Below, piece after piece: positions 48,713 through 58,883 of a stretch of 64,000 nt of DNA. A program made the position numbers and the translations under genes. Under the pieces are notes generated by a model, which searched no databases, was not told where the DNA came from, and saw nothing but the letters and a program-made list of their open reading frames with translations. Origin of the DNA: an uncultured Erythrobacter sp. (lineage in GTDB: Bacteria; Pseudomonadota; Alphaproteobacteria; Sphingomonadales; Sphingomonadaceae); NCBI GenBank assembly GCA_947488155.1, contig CANKYK010000001.1, positions 1,444,439-1,508,438 on the forward strand, read 5' to 3'. Within the stretch, counting starts at the first letter, position 1. Each line of letters starts with the position of its first letter.

Positions 48713-49129
48713 ATGACCGAGATTTTTGTCAAACTGCGTGACCTGCGTTTTCTGCGTTACATTTTTGCCAGCGTTGGCGCTTTGGCCGTCGATGTTGGCA
48801 GCTTTCTCGCGCTGCTATCTTTGGGCATGATCGCCGCTGTCGCTTCGGCGATTGGCTATAGCCTGGGGATCCTCGCGCATTGGTTGATGTCGAGCCGCGC
48901 AGTCTTTCAGGACAATGTGGCTGAGCGCGGCAGCGCTCGCACCCGGCAAAAGGCGCTGTTTGTCGCCTCGGCTCTGGTTGGCCTTGGCCTGACGATCACG
49001 ATTGTGGGCTTGGGTGATTGGGCCGGATTGGATCCGCGTATCGCCAAGGGCATTGCGATTGTTGTCGCCTTCACTGCGACGTGGCTGCTGCGCAGCAAAG
49101 TTGTTTTCCGTTCCGAGGCGCAAGGGTAA
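48713..49129 (+). CDS. GtrA family protein
   Basis: LRFLRYIFASVGALAVDVGSFLALLSLGM...AIGYSLGILAHWLMSSRAVF...GIAIVVAFTATWLLRSKVVF. Confidence 0.85.
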   Translation: MTEIFVKLRDLRFLRYIFASVGALAVDVGSFLALLSLGMIAAVASAIGYSLGILAHWLMSSRAVFQDNVAERGSARTRQKALFVASALVGLGLTITIVGLGDWAGLDPRIAKGIAIVVAFTATWLLRSKVVFRSEAQG

Positions 49130-49133
49130 AGCG

Positions 49134-50924
49134 ATGCTTACCGAGCGCCGCCGATCTTTGTTTGCACCCGGCCTGTTGATGCGGGTTGGGATTGTGTGGC
49201 TTGCGCTGTCCGCGTTCCTGATTACCGTGAAATGGGGCGCCATTACAGGAATGCAGTTTTCGGGACCTGACGATGCCCTGCGCCTTGTTCAAGTGCGCGA
49301 TTTGCTGGCCGGGCAAAGCTGGTTTGACCTCACGCAATACCGCGCTGATGCGATAAATGGCGGCGTGCCCATGCATTGGTCGCGCTTGGTCGATCTGCCC
49401 TTGGCGGCGATCATCTTTGCTCTCACCCCGTTGATCGGCGGCGCCCATGCGGAAACTGCGGCCTTGATCATAGTGCCGCTTGTGACCCTGGCGTTTGTGA
49501 TGTTGTTCGCAGCCCGCATCGCCTGGCGACTTTTGGGCGAAGGTGAGACATTTACCACCTGTCTGGTCTTGGCGGTTTCGATGCCGCTACTGTTTCAGCT
49601 TTCACCAATGCGGATCGATCATCACGGTTGGCAAATTGTATGCGCTTTGGCGGCGATAAACGGCATGATGGCGCGCAATGCATGCATGGGCGGCTGGGCC
49701 ACGGGCGGGGCGCTTGCGATCTGGCTCTCGATCTCGATTGAGGGTCTGCCGCTGGCAGCGGTGATTTGCGGCGTCATGGCACTGCGCTGGCTGTGCAATC
49801 GCAATGATCGCATCTGGCTGCTCGCGACCATGCAATCCCTGGCGCTGTTGAGCTTCGCTTTGTTTCTCTCCACACGAGGGATCGGTGATCTAGCGGTCTA
49901 TTGCGATGCGATTGGCCTGGTGCATCTTGGCATGTTCGGCTGGGGCGCGCTTGCTCTCACGGTTTTGGCGCGCGCTGAACCCATGCCTCTACCTGCTCTG
50001 CTGCTTGGATTTGGCGTGGTTGGCGGCGGCGCAATTGCGATTTTGCTTGGCACTGCGCCGCAATGCGCAGGCGGCGGGTTTGCCACTCTCGATCCTGTCG
50101 TGGATAAGCTGTGGCATGACCGTATTCGCGAAGGGCAGCCGCTTTGGAGCCTGTCCTTCAGTCCGGCCCTGCATCTGATTGTCACACCAATCATTGGCAT
50201 TTTTGCGGCCCTCAATCTGGTGTCGCGTTCGCATGAATGGCTGCGCCGGTTCTGGACCGAATATACGCTGGTGCTGATTGCGGCCACGGCGATTGCTTTG
50301 CTGGTTTCCCGCGCTGGGGCCGCCGCGATTACGCTCGCCGCTGTGCCTTTGGCATGGCAGGCGGGCCAATGGCTGCGCGCCATCCGGGTGATGCAGCAAG
50401 TGCCCAAGCGGGTGATGGCTTTGGTTGGCGTGATGATGGCTCTGTTGCCAACGATCCCCATCATGCTGCTCGGCCTCGCGATCCCGGCGCGCGCCACGTT
50501 GCTGGGCGGTTCATTGCCGCCTTCACCGCCGCCCGCCTCCAAATGCGAAATCGCCGCAGCGGCAGAGCAATTGCGCGCCTTACCCGCCGGTGAAGTATTC
50601 TCCCCGCTCGACATTGCCCCGCGCCTGCTTCTGGAAACAGAGCACACGATTGTTGGCTCGGGCCATCATCGCGGCGATGCCGGCATTCGCTTTGTGATTG
50701 AGACCTGGATGGCCAGTCCCGATGAGGCGCGCGAAAAATTGATCAGTCGCGGCAGCGCCTATGTGGCCGTCTGTGCCGATCGCAGAGAGCCGATGTTCTA
50801 CGCCGACAATGCGCCAGATGGACTTATCGCCCGCGTGCGTGATGGCGCCGCGCCGCAATGGCTGGAGCCGGTCAAGCTAGAGACAAAAGGCAGCCTGCAA
50901 GTCTGGCGGATTAAGCGCGACTAA
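49134..50924 (+). CDS. Polytopic membrane protein, GT-C/oligosaccharyltransferase-like
   Basis: GPDDALRLVQVRDLLAGQSWFDLTQYRADAINGGVPMHWSRLVDLPLA...LSPMRIDHHGWQIVCALAAI. Multiple TMs and a C-terminal soluble domain. Confidence 0.55.
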   Translation: MLTERRRSLFAPGLLMRVGIVWLALSAFLITVKWGAITGMQFSGPDDALRLVQVRDLLAGQSWFDLTQYRADAINGGVPMHWSRLVDLPLAAIIFALTPLIGGAHAETAALIIVPLVTLAFVMLFAARIAWRLLGEGETFTTCLVLAVSMPLLFQLSPMRIDHHGWQIVCALAAINGMMARNACMGGWATGGALAIWLSISIEGLPLAAVICGVMALRWLCNRNDRIWLLATMQSLALLSFALFLSTRGIGDLAVYCDAIGLVHLGMFGWGALALTVLARAEPMPLPALLLGFGVVGGGAIAILLGTAPQCAGGGFATLDPVVDKLWHDRIREGQPLWSLSFSPALHLIVTPIIGIFAALNLVSRSHEWLRRFWTEYTLVLIAATAIALLVSRAGAAAITLAAVPLAWQAGQWLRAIRVMQQVPKRVMALVGVMMALLPTIPIMLLGLAIPARATLLGGSLPPSPPPASKCEIAAAAEQLRALPAGEVFSPLDIAPRLLLETEHTIVGSGHHRGDAGIRFVIETWMASPDEAREKLISRGSAYVAVCADRREPMFYADNAPDGLIARVRDGAAPQWLEPVKLETKGSLQVWRIKRD

Positions 50925-50948
50925 GCTCGCGCCCATCTGGACGCTTCA

Positions 50949-51455
50949 TCAGGCCGGGACAAAATCCATCGCTAGACCATTGATGCAATGACGCTTGCCG
51001 GTCGGCTCTGGCCCGTCACCAAAGATATGGCCCAAATGCCCGCCGCAATCGGCGCAGTGCACTTCGGTTCGGGGATAACCAATCTTATAATCGGTGGCCG
51101 TCCCGACCGCTCCTGGCAAAGCCTTCCAAAAGCTCGGCCAACCGCTCTTGCTGTCGTATTTGGTGGCAGACGAATAGAGTTCGTTGCCGCAGCCAGCACA
51201 AAGGAACGTGCCCTTGCGCTTTTCATTGTCGAGCGGAGAGGTGAACGCGCGCTCCGTGCCTGCCTCGCGAAGAATGCGGTATTCTTCGCGGGTCAACCTT
51301 TTGCGCCACTCTGCGTCGCTGCGCGCGATGGGAAAACTCTTGGCCTGCGCCGGCGAGAAGCCACAAGCGGCGAGCGTTGGCATAGCCGCGCCTAGGCCGA
51401 GTAGGCCGAGGAACGTGCGGCGGTGCGAGACAAAGTCTTGTCTGGTGTCTGTCAT
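50949..51455 (-). CDS. msrB: Peptide-methionine (R)-S-oxide reductase, exported
   Basis: YRILREAGTERAFTSPLDNEKRKGTFLCAGCGNELYSSATKYDSKSGWPSFWKAL...GGHLGHIFGDGPEPTGKRHCINGLAMDF. N-terminal export/lipoprotein-like signal. Confidence 0.93.
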   Translation of the reverse strand: MTDTRQDFVSHRRTFLGLLGLGAAMPTLAACGFSPAQAKSFPIARSDAEWRKRLTREEYRILREAGTERAFTSPLDNEKRKGTFLCAGCGNELYSSATKYDSKSGWPSFWKALPGAVGTATDYKIGYPRTEVHCADCGGHLGHIFGDGPEPTGKRHCINGLAMDFVPA

Positions 51456-51553
51456 GGCGTAACTCTTTAGATTTAGGAATTCTATCATCCGTAAATACGC
51501 ACACGCAGGTTAAAAGGTTACATTCGTCGCGAAAAATTCGACCCTAAATATGC

Positions 51554-52903
51554 CTAGAATTCGGTGATTTCGACTTCCAATGTGCGGAAGCCATGGACAA
51601 AGTTTGCGCGCACCCGCTCAACATCGCCGGCGACATGCACGCGCATGCGCCGTTTGTGCATCTCTTCGAGCAAGACCTTCAATTGCAATTCGGCCAGCCG
51701 CGCCCCGACGCAGCGGTGAATACCGTAGCCAAAGGCGATGTGTCGCCGTGCATTATCGCGCGTGATGTCGAGCTTGTGCGGGTTCTCAAACACCGTCTCT
51801 TCACGGTTCGCGCCAAGATACCACAGGACGACCTTGTCGCCCTCTTTGATGGTCTGGCCAAACACCTCGGTGTCCTCGGTGCAGGTGCGGCGCATATGTG
51901 CCAGCGGCGTTTGGAAACGGATGCATTCTTGCACCGCATTGGGGATCAGTTCCGGCTGCTCTTCGAACAATTTGCGCTGATCAGGAAACTTGTCGAGGGA
52001 ATGGACGATCCCGCTCATCGTGTTGCGAGTGGTGTCATTTCCGCCCACGATCAGCAGCACCAGATTGCCCATAAATTCCTGCGGACTCATTTGGTTCATC
52101 GCATCGGAATGGATCATCATTGAGATCAGATCATCGCCGGGTTCTTCCTGCGTTTTTCTGACCCAGAGCTGCTGAAAATAGGCCGCCATTTCGTGCAGGA
52201 TGCCGCGCCTATATTCGTCCAACTCGCGGATTGAACCCAATTCTGTATCGCCTGACCAGTCCGACCAGAATGTCAGCAATCGGCGGTCTTCCCATGGGAA
52301 ATCGAACAATAGGGCGAGCATGCCAGTGGTCAGCTCGATTGAAACCTTGTCGACCCAATCAAACACTTCGCCCCGCGGCAGCGAATCCAGCAATTCGCCG
52401 GTCCGCGCGCGGATGTCGGTTTCCATCGCGGTCATCGCGCTGGGCGTGAATTTGGGCGCAACTGTGCGGCGCTGTCCGGTGTGTTTGGGTCGGTCCATGG
52501 CGATGAACATCGGCAATTCGAAGCGCTCTTCTTCTGGCTTCAATTCTTCATCTTCTGGCCGTTCCAGAATGGTGATGCCGCCATATTCCCAGCTAGAGGA
52601 AAACGCCTCTGGCAGAGCCTCAATGTGCTGGATCGCCTTGTGTCCGACGACCGCCCAATAGGGGCCGTAAGGGCTTTCCGGGATGTAATGCAGCGGGCCT
52701 GCATCCTGCATTTCCTTGAAGATCGGCTGCCAGCGATCTTCGTAATAGATGTCTGATCGGCTGACGTCCCATTTGTGCGAATGCTGCGGACGTTCTTCGG
52801 GATGCTTGGCAAAATGTTCCATCAACGCTTCATGCGCCGTGGGCGACGTGCGCCATTCAGGTGCGGAATTCTGATCGCTCGCGGGCGGCGCAATCGTTGC
52901 CAT
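51554..52903 (-). CDS. Cytochrome P450, CYP153-like
   Basis: FMGNLVLLIVGGNDTTRNTMSGIVHSL...QECIRFQTPLAHMRRTCTED...HIAFGYGIHRCVGARLAELQLKVL. Confidence 0.88.
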   Translation of the reverse strand: MATIAPPASDQNSAPEWRTSPTAHEALMEHFAKHPEERPQHSHKWDVSRSDIYYEDRWQPIFKEMQDAGPLHYIPESPYGPYWAVVGHKAIQHIEALPEAFSSSWEYGGITILERPEDEELKPEEERFELPMFIAMDRPKHTGQRRTVAPKFTPSAMTAMETDIRARTGELLDSLPRGEVFDWVDKVSIELTTGMLALLFDFPWEDRRLLTFWSDWSGDTELGSIRELDEYRRGILHEMAAYFQQLWVRKTQEEPGDDLISMMIHSDAMNQMSPQEFMGNLVLLIVGGNDTTRNTMSGIVHSLDKFPDQRKLFEEQPELIPNAVQECIRFQTPLAHMRRTCTEDTEVFGQTIKEGDKVVLWYLGANREETVFENPHKLDITRDNARRHIAFGYGIHRCVGARLAELQLKVLLEEMHKRRMRVHVAGDVERVRANFVHGFRTLEVEITEF

Positions 52904-52995
52904 GTTTCTCTCCTATCCGGCGGCTTTGGCCGCTCTGGTGAGTCGCATGGTGCCTTAACTGACAGCAGTGTCAATAGTCAGTTGCGATAAGGAAC

Positions 52996-54285
52996 CTATT
53001 CAGCAGGTTCAGCCGCTTGCGGTTTGCGCTGCCAAAACCGGCGCCTTTTCACGCCGCCTGGTCCCGATTTCATCACTCGCTTGCGGAACAGGGTGGAGCC
53101 GCCCTTGATCAGGATGAATACGGCAAATGCCTGCCAAACCAGCGCGACTGCATGCGTCCATAGCGTTTCTTCCAACGCGGCTCTGGCCATCATCGCGAAG
53201 GGCGATGAAAGCGGGAAAACCACGGATGTCAGTTCCAACGGTGTGCCGGTCTGCCCGATATTCGCGGCCGATAGAAAGAACACCATGATTTGAAGCATGG
53301 TGACTGGCATCGACATGGTCTGGACCTCGCGCACACTGCTGGCCATGGCGCCAATGGTGAGGAACAGCGAGCCGAGCAGCAGATAGGCCATCGAGAAATA
53401 GATGATGCCGAGCGCGATGAACATTGGCCAGCCGATTGCCGGGCCGGGAAGCTCGCGGAAATTGGTCTGCGTCACGGTGACAATGGCGTCCTCGGCCACC
53501 GCCCAGAAAGCCCATCCGGTTGTGCCCCACACCGCAATTCCGACAAAGGAAACGCCCAGCATGGCGAACAATTTTCCCATAAACACTGCGTCCATCGGCA
53601 GGGCGGCGGCGAGGATTTCAATGATCTTATTGCCTTTTTCTTCGGCAAGGTTGGACAGCACCATGCCGCCCAGCAAAATGGTCAGCAGGAACAGGACCAT
53701 TTGCGCAGCCTGCGCGGTTCGCACCCGGCTATACCGGTCGGATGCTCCGCTGGAGACGACGATCTCGCTCGCCGCATCGGGATAGCGGCTGGGCGCAGAG
53801 GCGCTGGCTGTGGCCGCGAGCAGTTCAATCCGGCCTTTCCAGCGGTCGACCTGGCTTTGCGTGCCGACCAGCTTGGGTTCTTCGAGCGTGCCGGTCAGGA
53901 TCGCGACATAGCTGCGCCCACCGGTGTCGAGGAAGGCGCGGGCGTCGAACTCAGCGGAGCTTTCAGCTTCGGGCACGCGTTTGAGGACAGGCGAAGCGCC
54001 GCCCAATTGCGGGCGGAGCGTTTCGGCGGCGGCCTCCATCGCGGCGTTGTCTGCCGCGCTCATCGCGAGGCCAATCTCGACGCTGACGGCCTGCTGAGAT
54101 GTGGTTTTGCCGATGCTACCAGCCAGTCCGCCGATCAGCACTGGGAACAGCGGCCCGATCAGGAAGAACAGGAATGCGCGGCTGAACAGGACAGCGACGA
54201 AATCGCGCCGGGCCACAACCCATGCGGCCTGGAAATAGCTTAGCCGAGGTTTGGCGGCGATTGCTGCTTGATCGAAATTGCTCAT
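52996..54285 (-). CDS. ABC transporter permease (NatB/ABC-2 type)
   Basis: LSYFQAAWVVARRDFVAVLFSRAFLFFLIGPLFPV... with ABC-2 membrane topology (VLFLLTILLGGMVLSNLAEEKGNKIIEILAAALPMDAVFMGKLFAM). Confidence 0.88.
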   Translation of the reverse strand: MSNFDQAAIAAKPRLSYFQAAWVVARRDFVAVLFSRAFLFFLIGPLFPVLIGGLAGSIGKTTSQQAVSVEIGLAMSAADNAAMEAAAETLRPQLGGASPVLKRVPEAESSAEFDARAFLDTGGRSYVAILTGTLEEPKLVGTQSQVDRWKGRIELLAATASASAPSRYPDAASEIVVSSGASDRYSRVRTAQAAQMVLFLLTILLGGMVLSNLAEEKGNKIIEILAAALPMDAVFMGKLFAMLGVSFVGIAVWGTTGWAFWAVAEDAIVTVTQTNFRELPGPAIGWPMFIALGIIYFSMAYLLLGSLFLTIGAMASSVREVQTMSMPVTMLQIMVFFLSAANIGQTGTPLELTSVVFPLSSPFAMMARAALEETLWTHAVALVWQAFAVFILIKGGSTLFRKRVMKSGPGGVKRRRFWQRKPQAAEPAE

Positions 54286-55277
54286 CAGCTTTGCTCCCCG
54301 CCGGCGGCATCCACTTCGAGCTGCCGCGCAGCCGCCTCGCCCGCGATATGGACGAAGGCATCGTGCAAACCGGCGCGTTCAATCGAGAGCGAAAGAATGC
54401 CAGCTTCGCCTTCGATCAATGTCCGCAGCAAAGGTTCAATCCCGCTGTCGGGCAGAGAGAAGGTGAAGAAATCACCCGTGCGCCGTGTGTCGTCTGGCAG
54501 GGCAGCGGTCCAGCCGCCCTCGCGCGCGCGCGTTTCCAGCCGGACTTGCGCTGGGATACGGTCGCGAGCGGCCTCGACACTGCCAGCATAGGGCACTTCG
54601 CCCCCAGCTATGATCGCCACGCCTTCGCACAGGCGCTCTGCATGGTGGATCACATGGGTGGAGAAGATTACCGTTACACCGTCATCGGCCAGAGCACGGA
54701 TCATCCCTTCCAGCTTGCCTTGGTTGATCGCATCGAGCCCTGAAAACGGCTCATCCAGAACAACCAGACGCGGTTGATGCACTAGCGTGCCGAGCAATTG
54801 CACCGTCTGCGCCATGCCTTTCGATAGCTGACGAATTTGGCGTTCGGCGGCATGGCCCAGCCCGTGGCGTTCGAGCAATTCCAGCCCGCGCACGCGTCCT
54901 TCGGCCAGAGGAAGGCCGCGCAAGGCGCCCATGAATGCAATCGCTTCGATGGATTTCATCGCCGGGTACAGGCCGCGCTCTTCCGGCAAATAGCCGATCA
55001 GGCGGCCAATATCGTGCGGTTGGTCATATCCGAACACGCGGCGGACGCCTTCGTCTGGATCAATAATGCCCAGCAGCATGCGCAGCGTCGTGGTCTTGCC
55101 CGCGCCATTGGGGCCGAGCACACCATAGATCGCGCCTTCTGGCACTTCGAGGTCGACCCCGCCCACGGCCAATGTGCCGTCAAAGCGTTTGACGAGTCCG
55201 CGCGCTTCGATCGCGAGAGGTTTCTGCTCATTGCTCAAGATTGATTGATCGCTTACCGCCATATCCATGGCCAGCAC
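54285..55277 (-). CDS. ABC transporter ATP-binding protein
   Basis: GVLGPNGAGKTTTLRMLLGI (Walker A), LSKGMAQTVQLLGTLVHQPRLVVLDEPFSGLD. Confidence 0.95.
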   Translation of the reverse strand: MLAMDMAVSDQSILSNEQKPLAIEARGLVKRFDGTLAVGGVDLEVPEGAIYGVLGPNGAGKTTTLRMLLGIIDPDEGVRRVFGYDQPHDIGRLIGYLPEERGLYPAMKSIEAIAFMGALRGLPLAEGRVRGLELLERHGLGHAAERQIRQLSKGMAQTVQLLGTLVHQPRLVVLDEPFSGLDAINQGKLEGMIRALADDGVTVIFSTHVIHHAERLCEGVAIIAGGEVPYAGSVEAARDRIPAQVRLETRAREGGWTAALPDDTRRTGDFFTFSLPDSGIEPLLRTLIEGEAGILSLSIERAGLHDAFVHIAGEAAARQLEVDAAGGEQS

Positions 55278-55314
55278 CGTTAGTGGGTCGGCCTAAACGG
55301 GAGTAACCCTAAGC

Positions 55315-56373
55315 GTGGTTAACGCAGGCGCAACACTTGATCTTGGCAAACGCCTTGAAAACAAAGCGCGCGAGCTTGGCTTTGCTGCCTTTGGAGTGAC
55401 GAGTGCGGCAGAAGATCCGGTGCGCGCAGAGCGGCTGGAGCAATGGCTGGGCGAGGGGCATCACGGCTCTATGGAGTGGATGGATACTCGCCAGCATCAC
55501 CGCCGCTCGCCGCAGGGGCTATGGCCAGAGGCGCAGCGGGTGATTGCGCTTGGCATGAGCTATGCGCCGTCTCATGATCCCTTAGCTTTGGAGGCGTATG
55601 GAGAGCGGGCGCGCATCTCTGTTTATGCGCAGGGCAAGGATTATCACGATCTGGTCAAAAAACGCCTTAAAGCGTTGGCGCGCTGGCTGGTGGCGGAGGC
55701 GCCGGAGGCCGAAGTCAAAGTCTTCGTCGACACAGCGCCGGTAATGGAAAAGCCGCTGGGCGAAGCGGCCGGGATCGGGTGGCAAGGCAAGCACAGCAAT
55801 CTGGTCAGTCCGCAGCATGGTAGCTGGCTGTTCCTTGGGGCGATCTACACCACGCTGGGCTTGCCCTTAACCGAGCCACAGCGGGACCAATGTGGATCGT
55901 GCCGCGCGTGCCTCGATGCCTGCCCAACCGACGCCTTTCCAAGTCCCTATCGGCTCGATGCGCGGCGCTGCATTTCCTACCTAACGATTGAGCACAAGGG
56001 CCCCATTGCGGAGGAGTTTCGCGGCGCGCTGGGCAACAGGATCTATGGCTGCGACGATTGCCTGGCGGTGTGTCCATGGAACAAATTTGCGCAGGCCGCT
56101 CATGCTGCACGCGAATTTCTGCCGCGCGCTGAACTCGCCGCGCCGCGTCTGGCTGAATTGCTAGCGCTAGATGACGCTGGTTTCCGCAGCCTATTTTCCG
56201 GTTCCCCGATCAAGCGGATTGGCCGCAATCGGTTTGTGCGCAATTGCCTTTATGCCGCAGGAAATAGCGGTGATGCCGAACTGATTGCACCCGTGGAGGC
56301 CTTACTAGGCGATGCCGATCCCGTAGTTGCGGACGCCGCGCGCTGGGCTTTGAAGCAGCTTCCCACTGGCTAA
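55315..56373 (+). CDS. queG: Epoxyqueuosine reductase
   Basis: [30 protein letters not shown]...[39 protein letters not shown]...[19 protein letters not shown] start. Confidence 0.95.
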   Translation: MVNAGATLDLGKRLENKARELGFAAFGVTSAAEDPVRAERLEQWLGEGHHGSMEWMDTRQHHRRSPQGLWPEAQRVIALGMSYAPSHDPLALEAYGERARISVYAQGKDYHDLVKKRLKALARWLVAEAPEAEVKVFVDTAPVMEKPLGEAAGIGWQGKHSNLVSPQHGSWLFLGAIYTTLGLPLTEPQRDQCGSCRACLDACPTDAFPSPYRLDARRCISYLTIEHKGPIAEEFRGALGNRIYGCDDCLAVCPWNKFAQAAHAAREFLPRAELAAPRLAELLALDDAGFRSLFSGSPIKRIGRNRFVRNCLYAAGNSGDAELIAPVEALLGDADPVVADAARWALKQLPTG

Positions 56374-56383
56374 GGCCAAGACC

Positions 56384-57538
56384 CTAACTATCGAAGCCGT
56401 CCGAAATGTCGCCCAGATTGGGCGCTGGTCGCGGCTCTGTGGGGCTCCATTCGGAGAACCGGGTCGGTTCGCGCAGGTTCAGCACCGTGCCCTCGGTCGG
56501 ATGCTCGCTGCGTTCGAAAAAGCCAACAGCGTCCAAATGTGGGTCTGCGGTCATATCCTGCATATCGCGCACTGGCATGGCGGGCATTTGCGCCGCGCGC
56601 ATTATCGCTAGCACTTCGTTGGTAGTTTTTTGCGCGCTCAGCTCGCCAATGCGGCGATAAAGATCACTGCTGCCTTCGACGATCCCTTTGACGCTTTGGA
56701 ACCGCGCCTCCTTCGCAAATTCCTCATCGCCGAGCAGTGCCACAACCTTCAGAAAATGGTCGATTTGATAGGGGACGATGGAGATATAGCCGTCGCTGGT
56801 CGGGAAAGGCTGGCGGTCTGGATCAATTTGACGGGCATAGCAGGCTGGGCCGACTGGCGGATCGAATGTCAGTCCGCCCAAATGCTCTTTCAGCATAAAG
56901 TTCGAAAACGCCTCAAACATCGGCACCTCGAGGAATTGTCCCTTCCCCGTGCGCAGCTTGTGGATCATCGCCGCCATTGAAGCATAGGCGGCGTGTAATC
57001 CGGCGACTTTGTCTGCAATCAGCGAAGGCAGATAGCGCGGCTTTTCATTGCCATCGACGCGGGGCAGCAGGGTGGCCGCGCCGCTCGCCGCCTGAATCAC
57101 ATCGTCATAGGCATGCAATCCGCCATATGGGCCATCGGAGCCAAAGCCGACACAATGAACGTAAATGATATCGGGGTTGAGCGTCTTGACCGTCTCATAT
57201 CCGAACCCCAACCGTTCGATCGCCTCTGCGCGGATATTGTGGATCAGCATATCTGCTTCTGCCACCAGTTCGCGCAATTGCGCTTTCGCCTCGTCGTCCT
57301 TCAGGTCGAGCGGCAGCGATTTCTTGCCGCGATTGAGAGCGAGAAAGCTCGGCGCCATCCCGGCCGTCTTTGCGGGCCTAGCGGAATGTCTCAACGCATC
57401 GCCGCCCGGTGCCTCGACCTTGATTACGTCAGCACCAAGGTCAGCAAGAATTTGCGTGCAATAGGGGCCAAACACAACCGTAGTTAGGTCCAGTACCTTC
57501 AGCCCCTGAAGCATGGAGCCGCCATCCTCTGTTTGCAT
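56384..57538 (-). CDS. CaiB/BaiF family CoA transferase
   Basis: LKVLDLTTVVFGPYCTQILADLGADVIKVEAPGGDALRHS...LNRGKKSLPLDLKDDEAKAQLREL...ADMLIHNIRAEAIERLG. Confidence 0.95.
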   Translation of the reverse strand: MQTEDGGSMLQGLKVLDLTTVVFGPYCTQILADLGADVIKVEAPGGDALRHSARPAKTAGMAPSFLALNRGKKSLPLDLKDDEAKAQLRELVAEADMLIHNIRAEAIERLGFGYETVKTLNPDIIYVHCVGFGSDGPYGGLHAYDDVIQAASGAATLLPRVDGNEKPRYLPSLIADKVAGLHAAYASMAAMIHKLRTGKGQFLEVPMFEAFSNFMLKEHLGGLTFDPPVGPACYARQIDPDRQPFPTSDGYISIVPYQIDHFLKVVALLGDEEFAKEARFQSVKGIVEGSSDLYRRIGELSAQKTTNEVLAIMRAAQMPAMPVRDMQDMTADPHLDAVGFFERSEHPTEGTVLNLREPTRFSEWSPTEPRPAPNLGDISDGFDS

Positions 57539-57583
57539 GAAAATGTCTCTTTCGGATTGTCGTGTAGAACCGTCACTAACGGT

Positions 57584-58813
57584 TTAGCGGAGCTCTTTTA
57601 GCTGCACTTCGGGATCAGCGAGCAGGGCCTTATCGACTTCCTTGACCTCGCTTTCGAGCAATTTTCGCCCTTGAACATAGTCTTTCATTGCGTTGACGCA
57701 GTCGAAGGCTATCGGCCGCCCCTCTTTCAAATAGACGATCGAGAATTTGCGTGCAGCTGGATCGCCGCGCAGGATCGTCTCGTCGTAACCCAGGCTGAGG
57801 CCTGCGGTTTGCAGCTTAAGGTCATATTGGTTCGACCAGAACCATGGCAGGGCGTGATAGGGTTGCTTATCACCCATAATCGCGCGCGCTGCTGTGTTCG
57901 CCATATCATGCGCGTTTTGCACCGATTCCAGACGGATCACTGCGCTGTCGGCAAAATCATTGGCATGAGCAGCGCAATCGCCGATCGCATAAATGTCGTC
58001 CAGGGTTGTGCGGCAATAGATATCGACGTCAACGCCGCTCGATCCAGCAGCACCCGCCGCGATCAGAGGCGCTACAGAGGGGATAATGCCAATCCCTGCG
58101 ACAACCATGTCGCACTCGAGCATTTCGCCGCTTTCCAGCAATACGCCGCTGGTCTGGCCGTCTGTTTCGGATATTTCCTGAACGTTTGTGCCAAGCCGAA
58201 TGTCGACGCCATGACTGCGGTGCTCCGCCGTGTAGAAATCCGACAATTCCTCGCCAGCAACGCGGGCCAGCAGGCGCGCCTGAGCCTCTACCAAGGTAAC
58301 CTCGACGCCCAGCTTGCGCAGCACAGCGGCTGCCTCCAGCCCGATATAGCCGCCGCCGATCACAACTGCGCGCTTCGCACCGCCGTCTATCGCAGCCATC
58401 ATCGCATCGGCATCGCGCTTGTCACGGACGTAGAAGACACCGTTCAAATTGGCGCCTGGGCAAGGGAGCCTGCGCGGATCGCCGCCGCCTGCCCAGATCA
58501 GCTTGCGATAGCCAATCCGGTTGCCATCCATCAGTGCGACTTCATGCGCCATCCAGTCAATTTCGGTCACCCCTTGGCCCAGACGCAGGGTGATATCCTT
58601 GTCTGCCCAGAACTTCTCGGGCCGGATTAAAATCCGCTCAAACGGCTTGTCCCCGGCGAGGTATTCCTTCGACAAAGGCGGGCGTTCGTATGGCGGCGCG
58701 GCGTCACGCCCAACCAGCACAATCGAACCCTCATGCCCCTGTTGGCGCAAGGCAATGGCCGCTTGCGCGCCGCCATGCCCGGTGCCCACGATTACGATAT
58801 CGGCGCTATCCAT
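57584..58813 (-). CDS. FAD-dependent ferredoxin/rubredoxin reductase
   Basis: [49 protein letters not shown]...[29 protein letters not shown]...[12 protein letters not shown]. Confidence 0.93.
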   Translation of the reverse strand: MDSADIVIVGTGHGGAQAAIALRQQGHEGSIVLVGRDAAPPYERPPLSKEYLAGDKPFERILIRPEKFWADKDITLRLGQGVTEIDWMAHEVALMDGNRIGYRKLIWAGGGDPRRLPCPGANLNGVFYVRDKRDADAMMAAIDGGAKRAVVIGGGYIGLEAAAVLRKLGVEVTLVEAQARLLARVAGEELSDFYTAEHRSHGVDIRLGTNVQEISETDGQTSGVLLESGEMLECDMVVAGIGIIPSVAPLIAAGAAGSSGVDVDIYCRTTLDDIYAIGDCAAHANDFADSAVIRLESVQNAHDMANTAARAIMGDKQPYHALPWFWSNQYDLKLQTAGLSLGYDETILRGDPAARKFSIVYLKEGRPIAFDCVNAMKDYVQGRKLLESEVKEVDKALLADPEVQLKELR

Positions 58814-58883
58814 GGCGCGAACGCTTGCCCCAAAATTGGCTTAGGTCAAGCGTATTGCGCGCATTGGACCGGGCGATGATGAC

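Noticed and set aside
53290-54243. 317-aa plus-strand ORF
   Set aside because: Antisense to the ABC permease; composition typical of a reverse-complement reading.
57671-58630. 319-aa plus-strand ORF
   Set aside because: Antisense to the ferredoxin reductase gene.
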